From NCBI GenBank assembly GCA_964629015.1, contig CAZVMN010000001.1, forward strand, positions 383,424 through 447,423: a stretch of 64,000 nt of DNA, in the 5' to 3' direction. The notes below the pieces were generated by a model. The model saw only the letters and a program-made list of their open reading frames with translations. It made no database searches and had not been told where the DNA came from. Source of the DNA: Oceanococcus sp964629015 (GTDB lineage: Bacteria > Pseudomonadota > Gammaproteobacteria > Nevskiales > Oceanococcaceae). Both the position numbers and the translations under genes were made by a program. Below are positions 52,424 to 61,125 of this stretch, piece after piece (within the stretch, counting starts at the first letter, position 1; each line of letters begins with the position of its first letter).

Positions 52424-53266
52424 ATGAAATTCGAAGGCACAGAACGTTACGTCGCGACTGACGATCTCAAACTGGCGGTCAATGCGGCGATGACCTTGGA
52501 GCGTCCGCTGCTCATCAAGGGCGAGCCGGGCACCGGCAAAACCATGCTGGCTGAGGAAGTCGCGCGGGCCATGGGCAAGCCGTTTTTCGAATGGCACATC
52601 AAGTCCACGACCAAAGCCCAGCAGGGCCTGTACGAGTATGACGCGGTGTCGCGTTTGCGCGACTCGCAGCTTGGCGACGGCCGTGTTGGCGACATCAGCA
52701 ACTACATCGTCAAAGGCAAATTGTGGGAGTGCTTTGAGCAGGGCGAACAGCCAATTTTGCTGATCGATGAAATCGACAAGGCCGACATCGAATTTCCCAA
52801 CGATTTGCTGCGTGAACTGGATCGCATGGAGTTCTACGTTTACGAGACGCAGAAAACCATCAAAGCCAAACATCGCCCGTTGATCATCATCACCTCGAAC
52901 AATGAGAAGGAATTGCCCGACGCCTTCCTGCGCCGTTGTTTCTTCCACTACATCAGTTTCCCGGACAAGGACACGATGGAGCAGATCGTTGCGGTGCATT
53001 TCCCCGACATCAAAAAGACGTTGCTGAAAGAGGCGATGGACGTGTTCTTTGGTCTGCGCGAGATCCAGGGCCTGAAGAAGAAACCGTCGACTTCGGAGCT
53101 GCTCGACTGGCTCAAGCTGCTCCTGGCCGAAGACATTCCACCGGAAGCCTTGCGCGACAAGGACGACAAGAAGTCCCTGCCACCGCTGTATGGCGCTCTG
53201 ATCAAGAACGAACAGGACGTGCACATGTTTGAGCGTCTGATTTTTCTGAATCGCCGTAATAGCTGA
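52424..53266 (+). CDS. MoxR-family AAA+ ATPase
   Basis: The 280-residue ATPase has Walker A GEPGTGKTMLAEEVARAMGK (~33-52), Walker B ILLIDEIDKADIEFPNDLLREL, sensor ITSNNEKELPDAFLRRC and a C-terminal helical lid. MoxR ATPases act as chaperones that activate or assemble partner complexes, usually with a VWA protein encoded nearby. The VWA partner here is encoded two genes downstream, after a MAPEG gene only 5 bases away. Confidence 0.93.
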   Translation: MKFEGTERYVATDDLKLAVNAAMTLERPLLIKGEPGTGKTMLAEEVARAMGKPFFEWHIKSTTKAQQGLYEYDAVSRLRDSQLGDGRVGDISNYIVKGKLWECFEQGEQPILLIDEIDKADIEFPNDLLRELDRMEFYVYETQKTIKAKHRPLIIITSNNEKELPDAFLRRCFFHYISFPDKDTMEQIVAVHFPDIKKTLLKEAMDVFFGLREIQGLKKKPSTSELLDWLKLLLAEDIPPEALRDKDDKKSLPPLYGALIKNEQDVHMFERLIFLNRRNS

Positions 53267-53271
53267 TTGTC

Positions 53272-53676
53272 ATGGTCGACGCCCTTCAGCCCTACAGCCT
53301 TGCAATCCTGGCCGCCGGTCTGATGGCGGTGCTGTTGTTCGCCCAGATCCTGGTTGCTGATATTGCCGCCATCTGGGCCAAGACGGCGCCTGGCAAACCC
53401 CTGGACTACAACCCGGCGAGTTTTCATTTCCGGGCCAGTCGCAGTTTTCACAACACCAATGAAAGCATTGCGGTGTTCATACTGCTGCTCGCCGTGTGCA
53501 TCGCACTGGCAGCACAGCCGGCGCTGGTCAATCTCATGGCCTGGGTCTATGTGGCAGGGCGCATCGGCCACATGCTGACCTATTACCTGGGCTGGAACTT
53601 GGCGCGCACATTCAGTTTTGTTGTTGCGTTGCTGGGGCTGCTCGGACTGATTGCGGCCGGAGTGCGCGCATGCTGA
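53272..53676 (+). CDS. MAPEG-family membrane protein
   Basis: The 134-residue protein has about four membrane helices and the MAPEG signs FHNTNESIAVFILLLAV and YVAGRIGHMLTYYLGWNLARTFSF. MAPEG proteins include glutathione transferases and eicosanoid enzymes, but many bacterial members are uncharacterised. It lies between the MoxR gene (5 bases upstream) and the VWA gene (7-base overlap), so all three are one transcript. Its tie to the MoxR/VWA pair is unexpected and may mean it is a client. Confidence 0.85.
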   Translation: MVDALQPYSLAILAAGLMAVLLFAQILVADIAAIWAKTAPGKPLDYNPASFHFRASRSFHNTNESIAVFILLLAVCIALAAQPALVNLMAWVYVAGRIGHMLTYYLGWNLARTFSFVVALLGLLGLIAAGVRAC

Positions 53677-54845
53677 ACAATTTTTTCTATGCTCTGCGTG
53701 AGGCGGAACTCAAACCCAGCGTCACCGAATACCTGACCCTGTTGGAAGCGCTGCAGGCCCGTGTGGCTTTCTGCTCAATCGATGAGTTCTACTATCTGGC
53801 GCGCGCGACACTGGTCAAAGACGAAACCAAGTTCGACAAGTTCGACCGGGTGTTCGGGGCGTATTTTCAGGGCGTGGAAGATGTCATGGGCGATCTGCTC
53901 AATGCCGCGATTCCCGAGGAATGGCTGGAGCAGATGAAGCAGCTCAATTTGTCCGAGGAAGAGCTCAAGAAGATTCAGTCGCTGGGCGGTCTGGACAAGC
54001 TCATGGAGGAGTTTAAAAAACGCCTCGAAGAGCAACAGGAACGCCACGAAGGTGGCAACAAATGGATCGGCACCGGCGGCACCTCGCCATTTGGCAACGG
54101 GGGCTTCAACCCGGAAGGCATCCGCGTGGGTGGCAAGGGCGGCAACCGCAGTGCCGTGAAGGTGTGGGACAAGCGTGAATACGCCAATCTCGATGATTCC
54201 CTGGAACTGGGCACACGCAACATCAAAATCGCCCTGCGCCGTCTGCGCAAGTTTGCTCGCACCGGGGCTGAGGAAGTGCTCGATCTGGATGACACCATCC
54301 GCTCTACGGCGCGCAACGCCGGCTATCTCGACATCAAAATGGTGCCGGAGCGTCACAACGCGGTGAAGGTGTTGTTGTTCTTCGATGTGGGTGGCTCGAT
54401 GGACCCGCATGTGAAGGTGTGTGAGGAACTGTTTTCGGCAGCCAGTTCCGAGTTCAAGCACATGGAATACTTCTACTTCCACAATTTCATTTACGAAAAT
54501 GTGTGGAAGGACAATTTCCGCCGACACACCGAGAAAACCTCAACCTGGGATCTGATTCATCGGTTCGGTGAGGACTACAAAGTGGTGTTCGTTGGTGATG
54601 CGACCATGAGCCCCTACGAGATCACCTATCCCGGCGGCAGTGTCGAGCATTGGAACGAAGAAGCCGGCTCGACCTGGATGCAGCGCATTACCTCGCATTT
54701 CAACAAGGTGATCTGGCTCAATCCGGAGCCCGAACAACACTGGGACTACCACCCCTCGATTCAGGTCACACGCGAGCTGGTTGACGAGCGCATGTTCCCC
54801 ATGACCCTGAATGGGCTGGAACGCGGCATGAAGAAGCTGCTGTAA
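53670..54845 (+). CDS. VWA-domain protein (CoxE-like), MoxR partner
   Basis: The 391-residue protein starts MLNNFFYALREAELKPSVTEYLTLLEAL and has a charged helical region (~85-125), a Gly-rich linker (~128-160) and a C-terminal VWA domain from about residue 230. Its MIDAS motif reads FFDVGGSMD (Asp239 to Ser243), a DxxxS variant of the usual DxSxS, followed by VFVGDATMSPYEI. Together with MoxR it should form an ATPase/adaptor pair. The start at 53670 overlaps the MAPEG stop; the frame is open upstream inside the MAPEG gene. Confidence 0.92.
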   Translation: MLNNFFYALREAELKPSVTEYLTLLEALQARVAFCSIDEFYYLARATLVKDETKFDKFDRVFGAYFQGVEDVMGDLLNAAIPEEWLEQMKQLNLSEEELKKIQSLGGLDKLMEEFKKRLEEQQERHEGGNKWIGTGGTSPFGNGGFNPEGIRVGGKGGNRSAVKVWDKREYANLDDSLELGTRNIKIALRRLRKFARTGAEEVLDLDDTIRSTARNAGYLDIKMVPERHNAVKVLLFFDVGGSMDPHVKVCEELFSAASSEFKHMEYFYFHNFIYENVWKDNFRRHTEKTSTWDLIHRFGEDYKVVFVGDATMSPYEITYPGGSVEHWNEEAGSTWMQRITSHFNKVIWLNPEPEQHWDYHPSIQVTRELVDERMFPMTLNGLERGMKKLL

Positions 54846-54991
54846 GCGAGATGTTCACGCCAAGCGGGCTGCTGAGCCGAGTGGTGAATTCCTCGCGCGC
54901 AACGGGCAGTGTCTTTGGATAGTCGATGCGCTTTGCACAATCCGCTTTGTGATCCAAGCTGTGCGCGGACCTCTTTAAGTTCGCTCATCAC

Positions 54992-56050
54992 ATGCAGATA
55001 AAAACCAATACTCCACTGCGTCAGGTGCCGGCAGATTACTGTCCGCCAAACAGCGCGCATTGGTTTGAGTTAAGCCAGGGCTACGATGCCGGCAAGACCC
55101 TGTTTTATTACGACCACACCTGCGGTGATGGCGAGCCCGAGATCACGCTGCTGATGGTCCATGGCAACCCGGAATGCTCTTATACCTATCGGCATATCCG
55201 GGATGCACTCATAGCCAGTGGTCGTTGCGTCCGCATGGTGGTGCTGGACCACATCGGTTTCGGCTTGTCTGATCAGGCCGATTTCGAAATGGTGGACATG
55301 CACCATGCCGCCAACCTTTTACAGTTGGTTCGTCATCTCGACCTGCGCGATATCAGTTTGCTGGTGCATGACTGGGGTGGCCCGATCGGTATTGGCGCTT
55401 TGATTGAAGACGAGTGGCGGGTGCGTCACCTTGCGGTGCTCAACACCACGATCTTCCCGATGCCGTCCAGTGGCATCACCTACACCAACTTTCCGATGCG
55501 CTGGCTGCCCTGGGCGAGTACGGCCTATGTGATCCCGGATGCCCTGTGGGGTGGTGTGGCCGGCTATGTGGTTTCGCATGCCGAGCCCCAGAGCAGTGGA
55601 CGCTTCCTGCTCAACACCGCCGCTTACCTGCTGCAGCATGCCACCCGCCGCATTGCGCCTGGCACTCCCGAGCATGTGTGGGCCGAAGGCTTGCGCTCCA
55701 AGGCCAACGCGCGCAGCTCCAAGCGCAACGTCAAGCAGACCCCGCGTTGGGGGCATGGCTACCGCTATAACGATGCGCGTCACGGCGTGCAGGACAACCA
55801 TGCGTTTTACCAACGCATGCAGGCTGGCGTTGCCAAGGCCTGGGGCGAGCACGGGCGCAAGCTGCCGGCATGTGGCTTTTTCGGTCAGTGGGACGCCTGC
55901 GGCAAGGACGAGGTGATCGCGCAGTGGCAGCAGGCCTTGCCGAGCCTGCGCAGCGCGACCTGGCGCTACCCACAGGTCGGCCACTTTATCGAAGAGCATA
56001 AAGGCCCGGAGATTGCCAAGGCCCTGCTGGCGCTGGCCGATCAGGCTTAG
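54992..56050 (+). CDS. Alpha/beta hydrolase, haloalkane-dehalogenase-like
   Basis: The 352-residue protein has the oxyanion-loop motif HGNPECSYTYR (~57-67), a nucleophile elbow VHDWGGPIG with Asp127 in the position of the haloalkane dehalogenase nucleophile followed by Trp128, and a C-terminal VGHFIEEHKG with His331. Asn59 in HGN and the Trp beside the Asp correspond to the halide-binding pair of HLDs. An Asp nucleophile fits dehalogenases and epoxide hydrolases, not esterases. It stands alone; 146 bases upstream hold no evident gene, and the ribosome-binding site is weak. The true substrate is unknown. Confidence 0.75.
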   Translation: MQIKTNTPLRQVPADYCPPNSAHWFELSQGYDAGKTLFYYDHTCGDGEPEITLLMVHGNPECSYTYRHIRDALIASGRCVRMVVLDHIGFGLSDQADFEMVDMHHAANLLQLVRHLDLRDISLLVHDWGGPIGIGALIEDEWRVRHLAVLNTTIFPMPSSGITYTNFPMRWLPWASTAYVIPDALWGGVAGYVVSHAEPQSSGRFLLNTAAYLLQHATRRIAPGTPEHVWAEGLRSKANARSSKRNVKQTPRWGHGYRYNDARHGVQDNHAFYQRMQAGVAKAWGEHGRKLPACGFFGQWDACGKDEVIAQWQQALPSLRSATWRYPQVGHFIEEHKGPEIAKALLALADQA

Positions 56051-56057
56051 CGCGGGC

Positions 56058-56091
56058 AAAAAAAACCGGCTCCGGGGGTTCCGGAGCCGGT
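56058..56091 (-). terminator. Intrinsic terminator after the outer-membrane barrel gene
   Basis: ACCGGCTCCGG (56065-56075) pairs perfectly with CCGGAGCCGGT (56081-56091) around a 5-base loop. On the minus strand the stem is followed by a run of eight T (56065-56058). It ends transcription of the leftward gene at 56158-56697 and lies just after the hydrolase stop on the plus strand. Confidence 0.85.
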
Positions 56092-56157
56092 GGGTTCTGC
56101 GCCCGGGGGGGGAGGGACCTGCGAGGATCAGGTCTTGGGAATGGGCGCAGAGGGGGC

Positions 56158-56697
56158 TCAGAACATCAGGTTCAGACCCAATGAAGCCATGTCGACATCC
56201 GCGCGGTCGATTTCATAGCGCTCGTATTCCACGCGCATGTCCAGGTTAGAGGCCAGACCGAAGCGGGTGCCCACGCCGTAGAAGGTGTCGTCGCCGTCGC
56301 GGCTGTTGCCCGTGAAGTCGCTAAGACGTGTCTCGCGATCCCAGAACAGCTGGCCGAGCTTGCCGTAGACCGAGAAATTCGGTGTGAACGGAATGCCTGC
56401 GGTCATCGCGATCTGCAAGCCGTCTGAGTCGAAGCGCGAGCCTTGGTGGTCGACTTCACCGAAGTCTACGTAGCCGGCCTCAAAGCCCAGCACATCATTC
56501 GGACGTACGCCGGCATACGCTTTCCAGCTGCCGCGATCATCTTCGAACTCGTCGCTCGAACCCGGAAAGTCTTCCTGCTCGAAGCGGTAGTACCCCAGGT
56601 TACCGCCCAAGTACGCTTCAGGCGTGGCAGCCATCGCGACGACTGGGACGGATCCGAGCATCGCGGCAGTGGTCAGGCAAGTCAGCGTCTTGTTCAT
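56158..56697 (-). CDS. Small outer-membrane beta-barrel protein
   Basis: The 179-residue protein has a Sec signal peptide (MNKTLTCLTTAAMLGSVPVVAMAA, cut near residue 24). Alternating aromatic/polar strands follow: EAYLGGNLGYYRF, AYAGVRPNDVLGFEAGYVDFG, FSVYGKLGQLFW and a last strand ending in Phe (MASLGLNLMF), the usual end of OmpA-like or OmpW-like eight-strand barrels. AGGAG lies 7 bases before the ATG, and an intrinsic terminator follows. It is a single-gene unit. A porin or structural role is likely; the ligand is unknown. Confidence 0.85.
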   Translation of the reverse strand: MNKTLTCLTTAAMLGSVPVVAMAATPEAYLGGNLGYYRFEQEDFPGSSDEFEDDRGSWKAYAGVRPNDVLGFEAGYVDFGEVDHQGSRFDSDGLQIAMTAGIPFTPNFSVYGKLGQLFWDRETRLSDFTGNSRDGDDTFYGVGTRFGLASNLDMRVEYERYEIDRADVDMASLGLNLMF

Positions 56698-56938
56698 GGT
56701 TGGCTCCTGTTGATGAGAGTTGCCTGACTTGGCGCAGGAAGCGGGCCAAGTTTCAAATAAATCTTTTGTATCAGTGTGTTATGAGCCTTGGTCTTTCCGG
56801 CGCGGCGCTGGAATGGGTTTTTCCGCGAAAAACTGTGGCCAATTAGCGACAGTGTGGCCGGCGCATGATGCAGATTGCTCGGCGTGGTGAGGCGTCGGCG
56901 TTGCGCTGAGGGTGTCCGCGATTGGCGACATGCCGGAT

Positions 56939-57460
56939 TTACCGGCTGTTGCAAGCCGAATGCAGCGGAGCCCAGGCACGAATCAGATCGTTGAGTGACC
57001 AGGCCGCGTTGGCCGGGCTGGTTGACGGTAGCCGCGCGGTTTCGACGTCGCTAAGACCCTCGAAATGGCGTTGAAAGCAGGTCTGTGCGGTGGCGCCGTT
57101 GAAGCACACCAGGGTGATGCTGGGGTACTGACGCAGTAAGCCATCAATCGGGTTGGGTTCTTCGCTGTCGCTGCGAATGGCTGCGTCTGCGCTGCCAGGG
57201 CGCACACAGCGGGCTAGCACATCCCACAGTGCAATATTCTGCGCGAGCAGATGCTCCACGCGCTGTGCGTAGGGGGCTTGCGCATCGCCATTGAACAAGG
57301 CGGCGATCAACGGCCAGAAACGATTGCGGGGATGGCCATAGTATTGCTGCTGCTTGAGCGATTCGATGCTGGGCATGGAGCCAAGAATGAGAACCCGCGG
57401 GGTGGTGGGAAGCAGTGGCGGGAAGCTTTCGATCGGCGTTGGCGCTGGAGTGCTTATCAC
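56939..57460 (-). CDS. DNA-deoxyinosine glycosylase (uracil-DNA glycosylase superfamily)
   Basis: The 173-residue protein contains RVLILGSMPSIESLKQQQYYGHPRNRFWPLIAALF, the signature of the hypoxanthine/deoxyinosine-type glycosylases in the UDG superfamily, and a LVCFNGATAQTCFQRHF segment. It should remove deaminated bases from DNA to start base-excision repair. Its start overlaps the extended open frame of the divergent lipase gene, but not the preferred lipase start at 57508. Confidence 0.85.
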   Translation of the reverse strand: MISTPAPTPIESFPPLLPTTPRVLILGSMPSIESLKQQQYYGHPRNRFWPLIAALFNGDAQAPYAQRVEHLLAQNIALWDVLARCVRPGSADAAIRSDSEEPNPIDGLLRQYPSITLVCFNGATAQTCFQRHFEGLSDVETARLPSTSPANAAWSLNDLIRAWAPLHSACNSR

Positions 57461-57507
57461 GGCTTTGCCACAATGTCAGGATTCATTCAGCGTTGCGGAC
57501 CAATACG

Positions 57508-58464
57508 ATGCATCAGTCCATGAGCAGACACGCTCGGGCCTTTTTTGTAGCCATGTGCGTGGAGTTCGGATTGTACGCGTTGTATCTGGTTTGGGGTCTG
57601 TATCAGGGACGCGGCTTGCTCGAACTGATGTTGCGGATTGTGCTGGTGTTTGCCGGCATCCGAGCGCTTGGCGTGGCGGCGAATTTTCTGCAAACGGGCT
57701 TGGCGCGCTCTCCAGCGGCGCCGGAGCATCGCCTGCGTTGGCTTTCGGCTCTGCGTCTGTTTTTCAACGAGACGTTCGCGGCGATGCGAACCTATCCCTT
57801 CTATTTCGCCTTGGAGCCCTGGCTGGTTCCCAGCGCCCCGCCGGTTGGAGTGGCGCACCGCGGTCCGCCCATCGTTCTGGTGCCCGGGTTTTTGTGCAAT
57901 CGCGGCTACTTCGGGCGTTTTCGGCGCTATCTGCGTGAGCACGGCTACGGCAATGTCTGGGCCGTCACCCTGGAGCCGGTGTTCGGCAGCATTGATGACG
58001 CCGCACGCCAGTTGGATGACTACGTTGAGCGGATCTGCGCCCAGACCGGTGCTGAGCGAGTTGTCCTGATTGGTCACAGCATGGGCGGCGTGGTGATTCG
58101 CGCCTATCTGGATAAGTTTTCCGGTGAGAAACGCGTCGCTCGTGCGATCAGCTTGGGTTCTCCTTTCGGCGGCACCGTGTTGGCCAAGGGGCCTTCAGCG
58201 CTGGGAGAGAATTTGCGTCAGATGACAATCGGAAGTGAGTGGCTCAATGCTTTATCCGCATTCGAGCAACGCCCATGTCCCGTGCCTTTTACCGCCATCT
58301 GGTCGCCGCACGACAGTATCGTCGCGCCGCAACTGGGTAGCCGTGTGACAGAAACTTACGGACAAAGCATCGCCTTGCCTGGGGTGGGGCATATGGAAAT
58401 GATTGTTTCCAAGCCAGTGATGCGTGAGGTGGTCGCGGTGCTGAATCAAGATCTATGCAGTTGA
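57508..58464 (+). CDS. Membrane-anchored alpha/beta hydrolase (lipase/esterase)
   Basis: The protein is about 318 residues. Two N-terminal hydrophobic segments (~10-32 and 38-60) precede an alpha/beta hydrolase domain with PIVLVPGFLCNRGYFGRF, the nucleophile elbow LIGHSMGGVV (Ser191), acid WSPHDSIV (Asp269) and GVGHMEM (His295). This is the lipase or acyltransferase layout, probably facing one side of the inner membrane. The stop overlaps the start of sanA by 10 bases, so they are co-expressed. A second ATG at 57520 is possible. Confidence 0.82.
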   Translation: MHQSMSRHARAFFVAMCVEFGLYALYLVWGLYQGRGLLELMLRIVLVFAGIRALGVAANFLQTGLARSPAAPEHRLRWLSALRLFFNETFAAMRTYPFYFALEPWLVPSAPPVGVAHRGPPIVLVPGFLCNRGYFGRFRRYLREHGYGNVWAVTLEPVFGSIDDAARQLDDYVERICAQTGAERVVLIGHSMGGVVIRAYLDKFSGEKRVARAISLGSPFGGTVLAKGPSALGENLRQMTIGSEWLNALSAFEQRPCPVPFTAIWSPHDSIVAPQLGSRVTETYGQSIALPGVGHMEMIVSKPVMREVVAVLNQDLCS

Positions 58465-59099
58465 TTCGTCGTTTGACGCTGGCCGCGCTGTTGTTCGTTG
58501 CCCTCGGCGGCGCTTTGATTGCGGCCACCAATGCGCTTGTGATCTCGCAGGCCGGTCCGTTGGCTTATCAGCCGAGTGCGCTGTCGTCGGTCGATGTGGC
58601 GCTGGTTTTGGGCACCAGTCAGTGGTCGGCCGAGGGTCACCCCAATCGACATTTCGCCGGACGAATGGACGCAACAGCGGCGCTATATCACGCTGGCAAA
58701 GTTCGCCATATCCTGGCCAGCGGGGCCAATCCAGAGATCTACTACAACGAACCTCAGCGTATGTTTGAGGCCCTGGTCGAGCGTGGAGTGCCTGAGGATG
58801 TCATCACGCTGGACTTCGCCGGCCGACGCACCCTGGATTCCATTGTGCGAGCCAAGCGTGTTTTCAAGTTGCAGCGCTTCATCGTGGTTTCTCAGCCCTA
58901 TCACCTGTACCGCGCTTTGTACCTGGCCCAGGCCTACGGTCTGCAGGCTCAGGGTTATGCCGCAGCCCAACCGCCCCTGAGAGAGCGTTGGCGTGTTGAG
59001 TTGCGTGAGGTGATGGCTCGGTTGCTCGCGGTGCTCGATTTGCATGTGCTGCACACCGACGCGCAGGTGCTCGGTGAACCCGAGCCTATCCGGTTCTAA
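58455..59099 (+). CDS. sanA: SanA/YdcF-family (DUF218) membrane protein
   Basis: The 214-residue protein has an N-terminal membrane anchor (~5-28) and a DUF218 domain with VDVALVLGTSQWSAEGHPNRHFAGRMDATAAL, HILASGANPEIYYNEPQRMFEALVERGVPEDVITLDFAGRRTLDSI and VVSQPYHLYRAL. It closely follows SanA, which in enterobacteria affects envelope permeability to vancomycin at high temperature. It overlaps the upstream lipase gene, and an intrinsic terminator lies about 170 bases downstream. Confidence 0.88.
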   Translation: MQLIRRLTLAALLFVALGGALIAATNALVISQAGPLAYQPSALSSVDVALVLGTSQWSAEGHPNRHFAGRMDATAALYHAGKVRHILASGANPEIYYNEPQRMFEALVERGVPEDVITLDFAGRRTLDSIVRAKRVFKLQRFIVVSQPYHLYRALYLAQAYGLQAQGYAAAQPPLRERWRVELREVMARLLAVLDLHVLHTDAQVLGEPEPIRF

Positions 59100-59271
59100 C
59101 CGACGTCCAAGCAGCTCGATCCGGAGTCGATACCGCCTCGTTAAGTCGTTGAGTTGGTCGGTGGAATGACATTTTCTTCACATCGACTTCACGTTTTCGC
59201 CCATAGGCTTTTGCCATGTCGCGGGGTGTTCGTCCCGATGGCATGGCCTCCCACCCCCACCCCTGGGGATT

Positions 59272-59301
59272 ACGCCCGCGGCATGCTGCGGGCGTTCTTT
59301 T
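59272..59301 (+). terminator. Intrinsic terminator downstream of sanA
   Basis: ACGCCCGC (59272-59279) pairs with GCGGGCGT (59288-59295) around an 8-base loop and is followed by TTCTTTT (59295-59301). It should end the lipase-sanA transcript. It touches the end of the convergent hydrolase gene. The 170 bases between sanA and the hairpin hold no evident gene. Confidence 0.8.
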
Positions 59302-60193
59302 ATGGCGTTTGTGGAGCGTTCAGAAAGGCACTGATGTGCTGTGCTGTTTCGGCCGGTGCATCGAAGTGCAGCATGTGTCCGGCGTCCTCAATGCAGTGCT
59401 GTGTCTGGTGTTGAAAACAGGCCAGCCGCTGCTGACGAATATCGCTTTTTCCCATCGCGGCAAGCGTGGATTTGCCGGCATCGAGGAGCAGCGTCGGGGC
59501 TTGCACCTGGCGGAAGATGGCCTTGGCTTCCTCGTCGCGGTAAAGCAGAGGGCCGCGTTGACGGTGGCGTCCATCGCCCAGCAGGCGGATCTGGCCATCA
59601 TCGGTAGGTGTGCTCCAGCACTGTGCGATGAATCGTGCGCCTTCGGCATCAAGGCCGGGTTGGCGCTTGGCGATGCGCGCGGCAAGGTCGTCGATATCCC
59701 GGTAGAGCTTGTCTTCCGGGGGCGCGCGCAGATCATCCAGCCAATTGCGTAGCTGCTGTGGCGCGCGTTCGGGTGGAGCTTGTGGCAGATAAAAGCCATC
59801 CAGCAGGACCAATCGCCGCACCCGTTGTGGCCGGACACCGGCGTACAGTGCGGCAACCTGTGAGCCCATGCTGTGCCCGATCAGATCAACTGGCTGGTCT
59901 GGCGACAGCTGATCCAGCAGCAGGTCGAGGTCGGCCACATAGTCGTAAAACCAGTAGGTGTCACCGACGTGTTCTGACAGGCCGAAACCGCGTTGATCGG
60001 GGGCGGCGATGGCCCAGTGCGCCGGAAGATGATCGACCAACCGTTGCCAGGTTGCCGACAAATCCAGCCAGCCGTGGAGGATCACACGGAGCGGTTGTGA
60101 GTCTGCATCCCAATGACGCACATGCAGCTGAAATCCACGAACGCGGTAATGCTGCGAGCGGACGGGGCGGGAATTTGCGCGAGGGGTGTTCAT
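59300..60193 (-). CDS. Alpha/beta hydrolase
   Basis: The protein is about 297 residues with the fold marks RVILHGWLDLSATWQRLVDHLP, AAPDQRGFGLSEHVGDTYWFYDYVADL, the elbow LIGHSMGSQVA (nucleophile Ser) and a C-terminal CIEDAGHMLHFDAP (catalytic His). It belongs to the general alpha/beta hydrolase group; ester or lactone cleavage is likely, with the substrate unknown. The ATG at 60193 is chosen; the frame is open to an ATG at 60244 and beyond to 60283, with no strong ribosome-binding site for any. It is divergent from minC. Confidence 0.84.
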   Translation of the reverse strand: MNTPRANSRPVRSQHYRVRGFQLHVRHWDADSQPLRVILHGWLDLSATWQRLVDHLPAHWAIAAPDQRGFGLSEHVGDTYWFYDYVADLDLLLDQLSPDQPVDLIGHSMGSQVAALYAGVRPQRVRRLVLLDGFYLPQAPPERAPQQLRNWLDDLRAPPEDKLYRDIDDLAARIAKRQPGLDAEGARFIAQCWSTPTDDGQIRLLGDGRHRQRGPLLYRDEEAKAIFRQVQAPTLLLDAGKSTLAAMGKSDIRQQRLACFQHQTQHCIEDAGHMLHFDAPAETAQHISAFLNAPQTP

Positions 60194-60356
60194 TGAGGCG
60201 GCTATCTTCGCTGGGCGTTCATCATCGCTGATCGTGCTTCGCATTGGAAATGACTGATTCTCCAGTGCTAATGCACAGAGCACGGCGCAAATTCAATATG
60301 TGTCCCGGCGTCCACATGCAAATCATGGACGCGTTCGATACACTTCGATCCATCCT

Positions 60357-61112
60357 ATGAGTAGCTCCCCGATGTCGACGCCCGCGCCTCTCGAGTTCAA
60401 GGGGCGCATGATGGGTATTTCCGTCCTGCGCATCCTGCACAACGATTTAGAAGAACTGTCCGATTACCTGAAACATCAGGTCAACAGGGGCAACGGATTG
60501 CTGCGCGAGTTACCGGTGGTTCTGGATATCGATGTGCAGATCATTGATGTGGACGGTTTGCTCGACGTTCTGCGCAAGCAGCACATCACCGTGCTCGGTG
60601 CTTATCGCACTGCGGCCTCGATGGAAGCGGCCGTTCGTCGCACCGGTCTTCCGGTGATCCTGGAACAAAAGCGTGGCAAGGACGAAGAGGCTGCGCCGAG
60701 CGCTGCAGCCGAGCCCGTGGCAGCGGAACCGCCGCCGCCGCAATCGCCCGTGCCACCCGCCTCGGATTCGCCGCTGCAGATGGTCGAATCCCGCATGATC
60801 ACCGCGCCCGTGCGTTCGGGGCAGCGCATTTATGCGCGTAACAGTGATCTCATTATTACTGCCCAGGTCAGTGCCGGGGCGGAAGTCATTGCCGATGGCT
60901 GCATCCATATTTATGGCAGCTTGCGCGGCCGCGCTATTGCTGGCGCGCAAGGCGATGAAAGTGCACGCATTTTCTGTCGCGACCTGCAGGCCGAGCTGCT
61001 CGCCATCGCAGGTCGTTACAAAGTGGCCGATGATATCGGTGACGCGGCACGTGGCCGACCCGCCCAGGTTCGTCTGGACGGTGAGAAATTGTGTGTTGAC
61101 CCATTGAATTGA
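60357..61112 (+). CDS. minC: Septum site-determining protein MinC
   Basis: The protein is about 251 residues with an N-terminal MinC_N domain, a Pro/Ala-rich linker (~115-140) and the C-terminal beta-helix MinC_C domain with VRSGQRIYARNSDLIITAQVSAGAEVIADG, HIYGSLRGRAIAGAQGD and ARIFCRDLQAELLAIAG. It blocks FtsZ ring formation away from mid-cell when recruited by MinD. It is the first gene of minCDE, 13 bases upstream of minD. The start at 60357 is preferred over the longer frame from 60300. Confidence 0.94.
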   Translation: MSSSPMSTPAPLEFKGRMMGISVLRILHNDLEELSDYLKHQVNRGNGLLRELPVVLDIDVQIIDVDGLLDVLRKQHITVLGAYRTAASMEAAVRRTGLPVILEQKRGKDEEAAPSAAAEPVAAEPPPPQSPVPPASDSPLQMVESRMITAPVRSGQRIYARNSDLIITAQVSAGAEVIADGCIHIYGSLRGRAIAGAQGDESARIFCRDLQAELLAIAGRYKVADDIGDAARGRPAQVRLDGEKLCVDPLN

Positions 61113-61125
61113 GGAGAAGGACTCC

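Noticed and set aside
54846..54991. Possible small gene in the gap before the dehalogenase-like hydrolase
   Set aside because: The only open frames are short antisense ones without ribosome-binding sites or recognisable protein features.
56698..56938. Possible small gene in the 241-base gap next to the outer-membrane barrel gene
   Set aside because: Frames of 66-86 codons there overlap each other on the same strand, show no motif, and include the expected promoter region.
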